Part shown: positions 36,162 to 46,395 of the stretch, piece by piece
Position numbering within the stretch: position 1 is the first letter of the stretch
Layout of the letters: each line of letters opens with the position of its first letter
From: Henckelia pumila
Lineage: Eukaryota > Streptophyta > Magnoliopsida > Lamiales > Gesneriaceae
Reading direction: 5' to 3'
Length of the DNA: 64,000 bases
Assembly: GCF_033568475.1 (NCBI RefSeq)
Contig: NW_027331831.1
Location: 9,796,001-9,860,000 of the forward strand
Position numbers and translations under genes: made by a program
The notes under the pieces: generated by a model
Databases searched by the model: none
Seen by the model: the letters and a program-made list of their open reading frames with translations, nothing else
Told to the model about the DNA's origin: nothing

Positions 36162-39100
36162 CTAACTTAAATCTACTAAGCCAAGAATATTTCGAAAATA
36201 TGAAAACTTAGCGTCCGGTAGAGGCTTGGTGAATATGTCTGCTGCTTGCTGATCGGTAGAGATGTATTCCAGCCTAATTTCCTTCTTTAAGACATGATCT
36301 CGGATAAAGTGATGCCTGACATCAATGTGCTTTGTCCGAGAGTGCATCACTGGATTGTGAGTGATGGCTATGGCACTTGTATTGTCACAGTAGATTGGAG
36401 CTTCACTCGACCGAATCCCATAATCATTAAGCTGCTGTTGAATCCAGAGTATTTGAGCACAACAGCTGCCAGCAGCAAGGTATTCTGCTTCGGCGGTCGA
36501 GGTAGCAATTGATGTCTGCTTCTTACTTGACCACGAGATTAGTCTATCTCCAAGGAATTGACATGTGCCACTTGTACTTTTGCGATCAATTCTACAACCT
36601 GCATAATCTGCATCTGAATAGCCAATAAGATTAAGATTTGAATCTTTGGGATACCAAAGACCCACATTAGTAGTTCCTTTAATATATTTAAGTATTCGTT
36701 TGGTAGCAATGAAATGAGATTGCTTAGGTGCGGCTTGAAATCTAGCACATAAACAAACTGAATACATGATATCCGGTCGACTGGCAGTCAAATAGAGCAG
36801 TGAACCAATAAGGCCTCGATACATGGTTACCTCAACCGGAATTCCCCCTTCATCTTTATCAAGCTTAATTGATGTACTCATGGGGGTAGATACAGTTGAG
36901 CATTGTTCCATTCCAAACTTCTTTACCAATTCCTTGGCATACTTGGACTGATTGATGAATATTCCAGTTTCAAGTTGCTTTACTTGAAGTCCAAGAAAGA
37001 AGTTTAGCTCGCCCATCATGCTCATTTCAAACTTCTCCTTCATCAGTTTAGAGAACTTTGAGCACAACTTGGGGTTAGTTGACCCAAATATAATGTCATC
37101 AACATAAATTTGTACTAGTAACACATGATCACCTTTTACAAATTTAAACAGGGTCTTATCGACCGTTCCAATTTGGAAATCATGTTCCAGTAAAAATTTT
37201 AGCAAAGTGTCATACCAAGCACGCGGTGCTTGTTTTAATCCATAGAGAGCTTTGTCAAGTTTATAGATATATTGAGGATGAGTAGGATTGACAAAACCTG
37301 GTGGTTGTTCAACGTACACCTCTTCTTGAAGTAGACCATTGAGGAATGCAGACTTCACATCCATTTGATAAACTTTAAAATTCTTGAAGGCTGCATAAGC
37401 AAGAAAGATGCGGATTGCTTCTAGTCTTGCAACTGGCGCGAAAGATTCCTCAAAGTCTATGCCTTCTTCTTGTCTGAATCCTTGAGCAACAAGTCGAGCT
37501 TTGTTACGCACAACAGTGCCATGTTCATCGAGCTTGTTACGAAACACCCATCTAGTTCCAATCACATTTTGATTTTTCGGTCGAGGAACTAGATGCCAAA
37601 CATTGTTGCGGGTGAATTGATTCAACTCTTCTTGCATAGCTTCAATCCAGCTGGCATCTGATAGAGCTTCATCTATTTTCTTGGGCTCTACCTGAGATAT
37701 GAAAGCTGCATGCAAGAATTCATTAATCATTTGACCACGTGTTTTTCGAGGAGCAGAAGGGTCACCTATGACCAACCCAGGTGGATGATCTTTGTTCCAC
37801 CTAAAATAATTCCCTAAAGGGTTGTCATCAATTGGTTGATGAACGTCCTCGTTTACTGGATCATCATTGGCTGGAGGATTGTTATCAACCGGTGGATCCA
37901 CTTCTGGCCTTGTTTGATCACACCCGGTAGAGGGAACTGGATCATCCTTCTTTGGAGGATATAGATCACTGTCATTCTCTTCCTGTAGATTTGTGTTTTC
38001 CAGTCTGTGACTCAGATCATTTATGCTCCCTTGAGTTTGTTCTGTACATAGAGTAGATTCATCAAAAACAACATGAATGGTTTCCTCGACCGTTAGTGAT
38101 CTTTGATTGAACACTCGATAAGCTCTGCTAACGGCTGAGTAACCAATAAAAGTTCCTTCGTCTGCTTTGGCATCGAAGGCTGTCAAATGGTTTTTGCCAT
38201 TGTTGTGGATAAAGCATTTGCACCCAAAAATTTTGAAATAAGAAATGTCAGGTTTTGTGCCATTCCAGATCTCATATGGAGTTTTGTTAAATCATTTATT
38301 AATCATAGATCTGTTTTGAGTATAGCAAGCTGTGTTAACTGCTTCTGCCCAAAGTCTTTGAGAAACATTTGAATCAGCAATCATAGTTCTGGCTGCTTCT
38401 TTTAAAGTACGGTTCCTTCTTTCAGCCACCCCATTTTGCTGTGGGGATCTAGCAGCTGACAACTCATGCTTGATTCCCTGATCATCTAGATAAGTCATAA
38501 GAGTGGTGTTTAAAAATTCAGTCCCTCTATCACTCCTGATTCTATCTATCACAGTAGATTGTTCATTTTGCAAGCGTTTAAAAAGCTTAATCAGGTGAGG
38601 TGCAGTTTGATCTTTTGAGGAGAGAAAGATGACCCAAGTAAATCGAGAAAAGTCATCTATAACAACAAGAGCATATCTCATTCCCCCTATGCTTCTTACT
38701 GGTATAGGACCAAATAGGTCCATGTGAAGTAAGTCTAAACATTTGGAAGAAGACATACACCCTTTATTTTTAAAAGTTGCTCTCACCTGCTTTTCTAGTT
38801 GACAAGCAGGACAAACTTTGTCTTTTATAAAATCTCCTTCGGGCAGACCAGAAACCAAATCATGCTTCCTCAAGTTAAAAATGGACTTAAAATTTAGATG
38901 ATTTAACCGCTTATGCCACAACCAATGTTTATCATGATGAGCAGTAAGACAAGTGGGTGAAGAAATATGTGAGCAAGACCAGTTTACCTCGTAGGTGTTT
39001 AGGTCTCGTACACCGGTCATAAGAGTCTCACCTTTGTCATTTTTTATGAGGCAAGTGTGTTTGTGAAACTCGACCGAATGATCATTGTCACATAGTTGAC

Positions 39101-39389
39101 TAATACTTATCAAATTATAGCATAGTTTGTCAACAAGTAACACATCTTTAATAATGATGTTACCATGGATGATCTTACCCTTACCCACGGTTTTACCTTT
39201 GGAGTTGTCTCCAAAGCTGATCTTTGGTCCTTTGCACAACACCACTTCTGTTAGAAGTTCTGGATTTCCTGTCATGTGTCGTGAGCAACCGCTATCTAAA
39301 TACCAGGTAGTGTCCTTGATAGAAGTGGTTTTCTCGCCCGTTTGGACTTTTAGTACCTGCAAAGAGTGAAGAACTTTTGGTACCCATAT
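36162..39389 (-). pseudogene. Pol of SIRE-like element, interrupted
   Basis: One reading frame from 39389 to 36162, broken by a TGA at 38292-38294. The upstream half has WVPK, protease DSGCSRH, the integrase HHCC finger and D,D-35-E core (SDRGTEF, NGVAERRNRT). The downstream half has RT with [11 protein letters not shown] and the active site YVDD, and RNase H with GYSDADY and STAEAEY. The frame is continuous across the stop, so a single substitution, probably CGA to TGA at a methylatable CpG, explains it. At the 5' end the frame is closed by TAG at 39390-39392 and is offset by one base from gag, so a normal gag-pol product is not expected. Confidence 0.88.
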
Positions 39390-39442
39390 CTAGTAGGGTC
39401 CAGGTCGGATTAGCCCTTTCGGGACCCACACCTGGAACACCC

Positions 39443-41401
39443 TTACAGGTTTGCCCGTGTGTGTGTCCAGAAATCTGTGCGGTTGATAGGCAGTAAATGT
39501 GTGTGCTTGTGAGGTTGCTGTGTGCTGCTTGCCTTTTTTATTTCATCAGTTAGCATGTACCTCTTTTGAACTGGCCTGCAATTAAAGTACTGGTAAGGCT
39601 TCTCCTTTGACCATATTTTCTTAGAGTAGTTAGACTCATTCCATGGCCTTTTGAAATTAGATTGGTTTTCCTTTCTTCTTTCATTAGGTTTTGGTTTGAT
39701 CCAAGTTCCTCTTTGATTAGAGGTCTGGGGATCCACATATCCCAGCCCTTTATGCTTAGAGCTTCGTTCGTTCGATACTTTCTGATTTTTGTCAAAGCTG
39801 CACTCATCGTGTTCATATATCGTGCTGGACCTGACAAATCTTATTTTGTTAAGATTGCCTTTGTCCAGGCTTGACTGAATACAGGATTCCATAGACTGTT
39901 CATTTGTTCCAAACCCTAGACCGGTTTTATCATGTACCGGTCTTTGGATTTCTTGAATCTTGTCAATGGTTACCGAAGATTTATTCCAAGCCTTAATGGT
40001 TTCAAGTAGTTTTTTATTTTCAATCAAGGTAGCTTGGAATACTCTTTTCAAGGTGTCGTTCTCAGTAGCCAGCAGACTTAGCTTGACCTTAAGACCATCA
40101 AGCTCTTTTTGCTGCATGCAGCTTGATTTGCTTGACTTATCTTTTAGATTAGCTCTTTCTGCCTTTACTTCCTCGAACTCCTTGGATAATGCTTTGTATT
40201 CATTAGCCATTTCGTGTAAAGCAGTAACTAAATCACTGTGAGTAAATTCAGGTGAGCCAAAGTCAAATACCTCCTCAGCTTCTTCTTCGATGTCGGCCAT
40301 AAGGCATTCCACTTTTTCATCATCGCTGTCATCTGAAGAGCTTCCGGTATTGGAGTTGTCAGAGTCAGACTCAGCCCACTTGCTTTTGCTTTCATCTGCT
40401 ACTAGAACCCTTTGGTCTTTTCCTTTTCTAAACGTCCTTTTATCCTCCTTACCCCTTCTTCTTTCGGAGAATTGCTTCTGATCATTGTTCTTAGGCTTGG
40501 TGCAGTCTGCAATGAAATGGCCTGGCTTTCCACAGTTAAAACAAGTAGGACCATCGTTTGTATGGTCCGATTTATGATAATTTTTAAATTTAGAATTGTT
40601 TTTACGCATAAATTTACCAAATTTCTTGACAAAGAGTGTCATGGCTTCATTGCTGATTTGCTCAGCTGATCTCTTTGGAGGTTCCTCGACCGGTGGACGT
40701 ATCACGGTTGAGGTTAAGGCCTTGGTTGGTTGAGATGTGGATGGTTCATCTTCTGTTCTCATGTTGAGCTCGAACTCGTAGGCTTTGAGATCAGCAAAGA
40801 GATCATGCAGTTCAACCTTGCTCAAGTCTTTTGACTCTCTCATGGCCACTGTCTTGATCTCCCATTCTTTGGGCAGAGCTCTCATAACCTTCACAGCAAT
40901 TTCTCGGTTAGTATAAGTTTTACCTAAAGCAGTAAGATCACAGATGATACTACTGAACCGTTCATCAAATTCAGCCATGGTTTCCCCTGGCTTCATTTTG
41001 GCGTTGTCATATTTTTGAATGGCCAGAGTGAGCTTGTTTTCCTTTGTCTGGTCATTCCCTTCACACAGCTGAGTGAGCTTCTCCCAAATCTCCTTTGCTG
41101 TGGAACATGACTTGATTTTGCTGAACATATTCTTGTCCAGTGTTTTGTATAGGATGTCCCGGGCCACATTGTCAAGATTGGCCTTCTTTTTGTCCTCAGT
41201 GGTCCACTCAGCTCTTGGTTTCTCAATCATTTGTCCTGCACCATCGGCTAGAGCTGGGTTGACCTTCATAATTTTGATAGGACCGTCTGTTATGACATAT
41301 AGCATGTCATCATCCTGTGCTGCAAGATGTGCCTGCATGCGAATTTTCCAATCATCATACTCTTCTTTAGAAAACATAGGAATTCTGTTGAAAGAAGTCA
41401 T
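39443..41401 (-). CDS. Gag polyprotein of SIRE-like element
   Basis: A 652-residue intact ORF from the ATG at 41401, about 40 bases after the primer site. The N-terminal 230 residues are a copia-type gag domain (YDDWKIRMQAHL, then EIWEKLTQLCEG and MAEFDERFSSI). A CX2CX4HX4C zinc knuckle lies at residues 287-300, followed by a strongly charged linker, an acidic Ser/Asp stretch and a coiled-coil-like region. Gag forms the virus-like particle that packages the element RNA. It stops with TAA at 39443 before the pol frame. Confidence 0.92.
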   Translation of the reverse strand: MTSFNRIPMFSKEEYDDWKIRMQAHLAAQDDDMLYVITDGPIKIMKVNPALADGAGQMIEKPRAEWTTEDKKKANLDNVARDILYKTLDKNMFSKIKSCSTAKEIWEKLTQLCEGNDQTKENKLTLAIQKYDNAKMKPGETMAEFDERFSSIICDLTALGKTYTNREIAVKVMRALPKEWEIKTVAMRESKDLSKVELHDLFADLKAYEFELNMRTEDEPSTSQPTKALTSTVIRPPVEEPPKRSAEQISNEAMTLFVKKFGKFMRKNNSKFKNYHKSDHTNDGPTCFNCGKPGHFIADCTKPKNNDQKQFSERRRGKEDKRTFRKGKDQRVLVADESKSKWAESDSDNSNTGSSSDDSDDEKVECLMADIEEEAEEVFDFGSPEFTHSDLVTALHEMANEYKALSKEFEEVKAERANLKDKSSKSSCMQQKELDGLKVKLSLLATENDTLKRVFQATLIENKKLLETIKAWNKSSVTIDKIQEIQRPVHDKTGLGFGTNEQSMESCIQSSLDKGNLNKIRFVRSSTIYEHDECSFDKNQKVSNERSSKHKGLGYVDPQTSNQRGTWIKPKPNERRKENQSNFKRPWNESNYSKKIWSKEKPYQYFNCRPVQKRYMLTDEIKKASSTQQPHKHTHLLPINRTDFWTHTRANL

Positions 41402-41440
41402 GATTTGAAAACTTCAGATCAGCAGTTGAGAAAGCAACCC

Positions 41441-41452
41441 GCTCTGATACCA
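41441..41452 (-). other. tRNA-iMet primer-binding site, SIRE-like element
   Basis: Sense TGGTATCAGAGC, two bases inside the 5' LTR, identical to the site in copia element 1. Confidence 0.95.
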
Positions 41453-41454
41453 CT

Positions 41455-42873
41455 TGTTGGGATCGGTTCAGAGGGTAGAGGGGGGGTGAATACACTCTGA
41501 AACTTTTCTTTTTCTTCTTTAAAATGATCAAGTGAGGTTTAGTTCACTTAATCAGTTTTCTCAACTTCTAAAACGTTTTGAACAACTTAAATAGTGCGGA
41601 AATAGTTCAGAGGTTTTAGTGATGCAAAGTTTATAATGCAATGTATGAGCAGGATGTGAGATAAGTGGCAGTAAATGCTAAAGCACGATTTTATGGAAGT
41701 TCGAAGGCTTAATCCTTCTACGTCTCCCCTTCTTCCACTTAGGAAGGAATTCACTAGAAGACTTTGGTTATTACAACGTCTTGTAATACACCCACTTCAG
41801 ACTTAGGACTTATCCAATGCCTAATCCGAAACTCCTAGATTTACACAGATAAGATTCTCAGTTCTTATCAGACTGGTGGAAGCTTTCAGAGCAGCTTCAA
41901 GTCTCTTCAACACTGAGTATAGTTGAGTTGAGCTTCTCAGACTGCAGAGCGGTCGAGAGGCTTGAAAACCCTAGGATGATCCTTGACGATCAGATATGTG
42001 AACTGTAGGCGAGGGTTTATTTGAGCAGCAGATGATTGATCTTGTAAGTGTGCTCAAGTATATCAGATGAGGACTTCTGATATTAGTCAAGTGATTGAAA
42101 TTTTTCTGAGTTGCTTGTCTCTCTTCGTTGTCTCGTATCACTTCTTGTTGTTGTTTGAGCAATCTTCCCTTTATATAGGTCAATCATCAACGTCTTTATT
42201 TTGAACGTTCTGATGCTGCATTGAATGCACATTTATTGCTCATAAATGCATTGATGATTCTGCATGAGGATCGTACACTGCAGACAACTTCCAGGGTCCA
42301 AAACTGGAATAAACGGTCGAATGCTTTATCTGCAGTCATTCTGTGTTTTTGCCATTTTGGTACAACCTGTTGTCTTGATTTGCAGGAGTCAACAAATCTT
42401 CTGAAACGCCGGTTCTGCTTTTAATAAAAGATCCTGCAAAGAACATCTTGTCATAGGTACTTGTCTCGAGATATCTAGATAGGCAGTTGGCATTCTACCG
42501 GTAGAGATATTTGTCCTCTGCTGGTTTGAATAACCAGTCGATAAGCTTGTGACTTCAACCGGTCGAGAGATAAAGGCGGTTGACAAGCTTCCGGTAGATA
42601 GATTTATCCTCTGCTGGTCTTGATAGCCAGTTGATAGGCTTGTGACTTCAGCCGGTCGAGAGCAAAGGCGGTTGACAAGCTTCCGGTAGATAGATTTATC
42701 CTCTGCTGGTCTTGATAGCCAGTTGATAGGCTTGTGACTTCAGCCGGTCGAGAGCAAAGGCGGTTGACAAGCTTTCGGTAGAAGTTGTAGTAGGTTCCTG
42801 AAATACAATGGTTGGCAGCACATTCCTATACAATGAGTTGTTGTTTGTTATCACCAAAATATCGGATTCAACA
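41455..42873 (-). repeat. 5' LTR of SIRE-like element
   Basis: 1,419 bp, same length as the 3' LTR and differing at two positions by eye. It holds the promoter and the U3 tandem repeats. Confidence 0.95.
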
Positions 42874-43376
42874 GAGATTATATTAAAAAAAAAAAACAAC
42901 AACAACAATACCGGATTATATTTGTAATGAGACGACGCTTTCAAAAAATGAAAAGTTTAGTGGGACCATTGAAATACATAATATTTATTGAATGATGATG
43001 AGTTTCCATTATCCATAATATATGATTTATTTATAATTATGAAAATGCGATGTGGATACTGACTTTTGTACTTTCACATGGATATTTTTGAAAGCGTTGT
43101 TTGTTAGAAGTCAGATCAATCAAGCATACGATGGGTCGAGCTGTTTCAGAGATCATTTGATTCGAATCCAATTTATTATCGAGTTTGATCATCTTTAAGT
43201 AATTTTATTTTATTATTTCTTGAAAATATTGAAGTGACATTATATAAGTTCAGAAATAATCATGTACAGAAATTAAAAGAGTGTATATATAAACCCAACT
43301 CGTAATTAATTCATTACTTACATGACTCTTTTCATTTACTTAAATTCACTTAATTTATTATCTATATTATTATATA

Positions 43377-43500
43377 TCTATACTATTATATAAAAGATGA
43401 GCCTACTATATTAACTATTAACTACTTTGAAAATATCAAAATAATTTATTTCATAATTGCCCTTTCCTATCAATTATCTACTAAAAACCTTTCACTCACT
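43377..43500 (+). repeat. Helitron-like 5' end
   Basis: Begins TCTATACTATTATATAAAAG, then ATGAGCC, preceded by A, as in plant Helitrons, which start with TC at an A/T target. Related heads lie at 28020 and 30323 in the other orientation. The 3' end is not found; the right limit is nominal. Confidence 0.4.
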
Positions 43501-43509
43501 TCATATTTT

Positions 43510-44947
43510 GGAACCCAGATCCTCTATTATTACTTAATAACAGTGTTTGGTGTTGTTGAGCAAAACGTCATTGTTTTCCTTGTCATATGTTAAATTCTTT
43601 TGTTTTTTACACCTTTGTTTTTCTTCTTTTTTGTTTTTAACACTATTATCGTTACTTTATTCCTATTTATGCTATTTAAATATATTGCGCTTTGTTTATA
43701 TTAATGTGAGTGTTTTTATAACTGGACTAATTATAATCAAACTTCTAAATTCTTAAAAAACTGTTCAACAAAACATTTGGTTCATATCGAAATAATGTTA
43801 TGTTATAAAAAAATATAATATAATATTTGATATATATTAAATTTCAAAGATTTTAAATTATAAATTAGTTCAAAAAAAAGTGTATATATATATATATAAT
43901 ATTAAAATATATATTTATCAAAACTAAAAATCTAAACTACAACATATATAATAAAATATCAAAAAAATTATATATACTTTTCAAGTAAAAATAAATGAAA
44001 ATAAACTCAAATACTATTAAAATGATATTTTTAACAAAGTTAAAAATCAAATAATCATATATATCATCAAAACAATATTTTAAATTATAAATATAGGAAA
44101 TAATATTTTTTGAAAGAGATATATGAAATAGATGAATCGTCGAATCGATTTTAAACCAATTCAAGGATGATAAGATCGATTCTTGATCGAGTTTAGCCGA
44201 TCAATTCATTTGAGTTTTAAAAACACTGGTTAATGTCCGTAAAATTCGATTTCGTACACGAATCAGTTAAAAATAAATAATTGGTATATGATTGTGCTTT
44301 AAATATAAATAAAAAATATTTTTTTTATTGTATTTTTATCAGTTTATTAAAATATATTTTAGGCGTATATATGCTTATTTATGACTATGATTTTATAACT
44401 ATATAATTATAATACTTTAATATAAACATAGGGAAAAAATATAATTGTATTATATATTTATAAATATTTTGAAAATATATTGTATTTGAATATATAATTT
44501 ATCAACTCATAAATCTATAATTGTTATCCAAAAACTAAAATAATTAATTATTATATTATAATTTTAAAAACTTACATTCATTTTTACACTTATTATTAAT
44601 AAAATAATTTTGGAAAATAAAATGTCAAGTTGAATTTATTAAAAATATTTGGATCTAAAAGCAATTTTATTCAAAATTAAAATTAATTATTTAGATGGAT
44701 AATATATCAATCAAGTCATTTACAATAGTTCATATATCAATTTGTTAATTTATCAATTATTCGTGAATTTTAATTTGTAAATGTTGCGCGAATAAATTTC
44801 ATTTTATTTTTACTTTTGAAACTCTTTTTTTAAAAAAAGGAAAAGAACCTAAAAAAAACCAAGGAAGTAACAAAGAAGGAAAATAAAAGTAAGTAGCTGA
44901 ACAACACCAAATGCTGTTATTAAATCACAGTAGAGGATCTTTGTTCC
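43510..44947. mobile_element. Old non-autonomous DNA transposon with 52-bp inverted repeats
   Basis: The first 52 bases from GGAACCCAGATCCTCTA align without gaps to the reverse complement of the last 52 (GGAACAAAGATCCTCTA...), 43 identical. Both arms include TTAATAACAG and TTTGGTGTTGTT. Flanks ATATTTTG (43503-43510) and ATGTTTTG (44948-44955) could be an 8-bp duplication with one mismatch. The interior is AT-rich without ORFs. It includes, at about 44690-44790, a stretch resembling the right end of the Mutator-like element at 8385-9179. Confidence 0.65.
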
Positions 44948-45018
44948 ATGTTTTGATTTAAATAATAATAAATATAAAAGAATTTCTCTTTCATACGCAA
45001 ACTAAGGGTAAATTTCAA

Positions 45019-45150
45019 CCTAGCATATAGTTAATACCCCAATGATAAATCTAATATTTCATGATTTGTTACGTCAACAATATATAATTAATTACGCCTA
45101 TGTGTAAAAATACGAACCGTTGAATACATGATTTGTGTATTAAGTGTGTG
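45019..45150. mobile_element. Diverged copy of the CCTAGCATATGAG MITE
   Basis: About 120 bases from CCTAGCATATAGTTAATACC closely match the element at 17049, including ACGTCAACAATATATAATTA and TACGAACCGTTGAA. The right inverted repeat is degraded. Confidence 0.65.
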
Positions 45151-46254
45151 CATTTTTTCCTAGTAGTAATTATACGCGTATACGGTATATCTAAATTGCG
45201 ATGGTTTAAAAAGAATTAATGACAAATTAATGTGTTGTGAAATTAATGTCAAGATCGAAGGAATTTAAGAGAATCTTTAGAAACGGATAAGATTCAAATC
45301 CCTCAATTTATCTTACTATTGAAACTAGGATATCAACAAATGTCGACAGAATCCAAGGGATTCATAGTACTTGGAAATGTTTTTATGACGATGCAAACTG
45401 GATACTTTTTTGGATTTCTTTCAATTATAATATAAATATTATTTTGTTTACATGATGAAAAATTTGTATGAAATCGTTTGTACGGTTCAAATAAACTTGT
45501 AATGCTTCAACATTTTCATTAAAAATTATTTATATCGCTTTTCAGTTGAAGTATCCATAATTTATTATAATACAGTGTAAATTAAAATTGTATTAATTAA
45601 ATTATTAGTTTACAAACAGACAAGAGTTGCAATTTATAGGGTCCCGTTGAAACAACACAATAACTAGACTATGTCGTATATTCATTTTACGTGACGGATC
45701 TCTTACTCGATTTGATTTGTAAAAAAATATTATTATTTATGTTCAAAATATCATTTTTTTAAAAAATATAGACGAATCGATTTTTCTTACATATACATGT
45801 ACGTCAGAATAAGGTAATTTTCCTTTTTTAAAAAAATAAGGTAATTTTAAAAATCCAACTTGTAATTCCACTTAAAAAAAAAAAGCTATTTTTTAACCAT
45901 TAATTTAATCCCCACGGTTTCCTAGATTTCAGAGCACCACGTACAAAAGAGAAGTGGAATAGTGTGAAAGTTGGTGTTTAAAAAACTAAAAAGATGTCAT
46001 GCAAAAAACATTCAAGAAATCATTCAGAAAAAATGAAACTTGAAGAAATTCCAGAATTGTATAAAGTGTAATCCGACCCCACATTCTAATTAACTTTCCT
46101 CAAGAAACTCTGTGGAAATTAAAACTAGATTTTCATTTGAACACCAGAATATTTGAACTCCTTTTGTCTGCTTGCTCTTTCTCCGGAGGTTGTTCAACTG
46201 CTATGTGTGTCACATTTTAAGGTACCGTCACAGAAAAATTGTTCATTTTCTAGG

Positions 46255-46263
46255 TATATATAA
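46255..46263 (+). promoter_or_regulatory. TATA box of KUP6-like gene
   Basis: TATATATAA about 135 bases before the chosen start codon, which would place transcription start near 46290 and give a leader of about 105 bases. Confidence 0.5.
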
Positions 46264-46281
46264 TTTGGTGGGTGGGTCAGT

Positions 46282-46341
46282 ATGCATTTTCTTCACAGTT
46301 GTTTACTGGTCTGGGTCGTTTGGCAGATGGGTCGCGGTTAA
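46282..46341 (+). promoter_or_regulatory. Possible 19-codon uORF near the KUP6-like leader
   Basis: ATG at 46282, TAA at 46339-46341. It lies just at the predicted transcription start, so it may or may not be in the mRNA. Confidence 0.3.
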
Positions 46342-46395
46342 ATTCTAAAATTTGTGGCTGTAATGGTTTTCTTGGGGGTTCTGAGGGCATTTTCA

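Larger units (their letters stand above)
31446..42873 (-). mobile_element. Complete SIRE-like Ty1/copia retrotransposon with a third ORF (11,428 bp)
   Basis: Two 1,419-bp LTRs (31446-32864 and 41455-42873) with TGTTG...CAACA ends, and a perfect 5-bp target duplication GAGAT (31441-31445 and 42874-42878). Leftward order: 5' LTR, tRNA-iMet primer site, gag, pol, long third ORF, polypurine tract, 3' LTR. The extra ORF downstream of pol, the large gag and the RNase H stretch [15 protein letters not shown] point to the SIRE/Maximus lineage. I saw only two differences between the LTRs (near 31868/41877 and 31998/42007), so it is very young. Pol is nevertheless interrupted. Confidence 0.95.
42879..46254. 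other. Spacer before the KUP6-like gene
   Basis: AT-rich non-coding DNA. It contains a Helitron-like head at 43377, an old DNA transposon (43510-44947) and a MITE relative (45019 onwards). Short open frames here are low-complexity chance reads. Confidence 0.6.
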
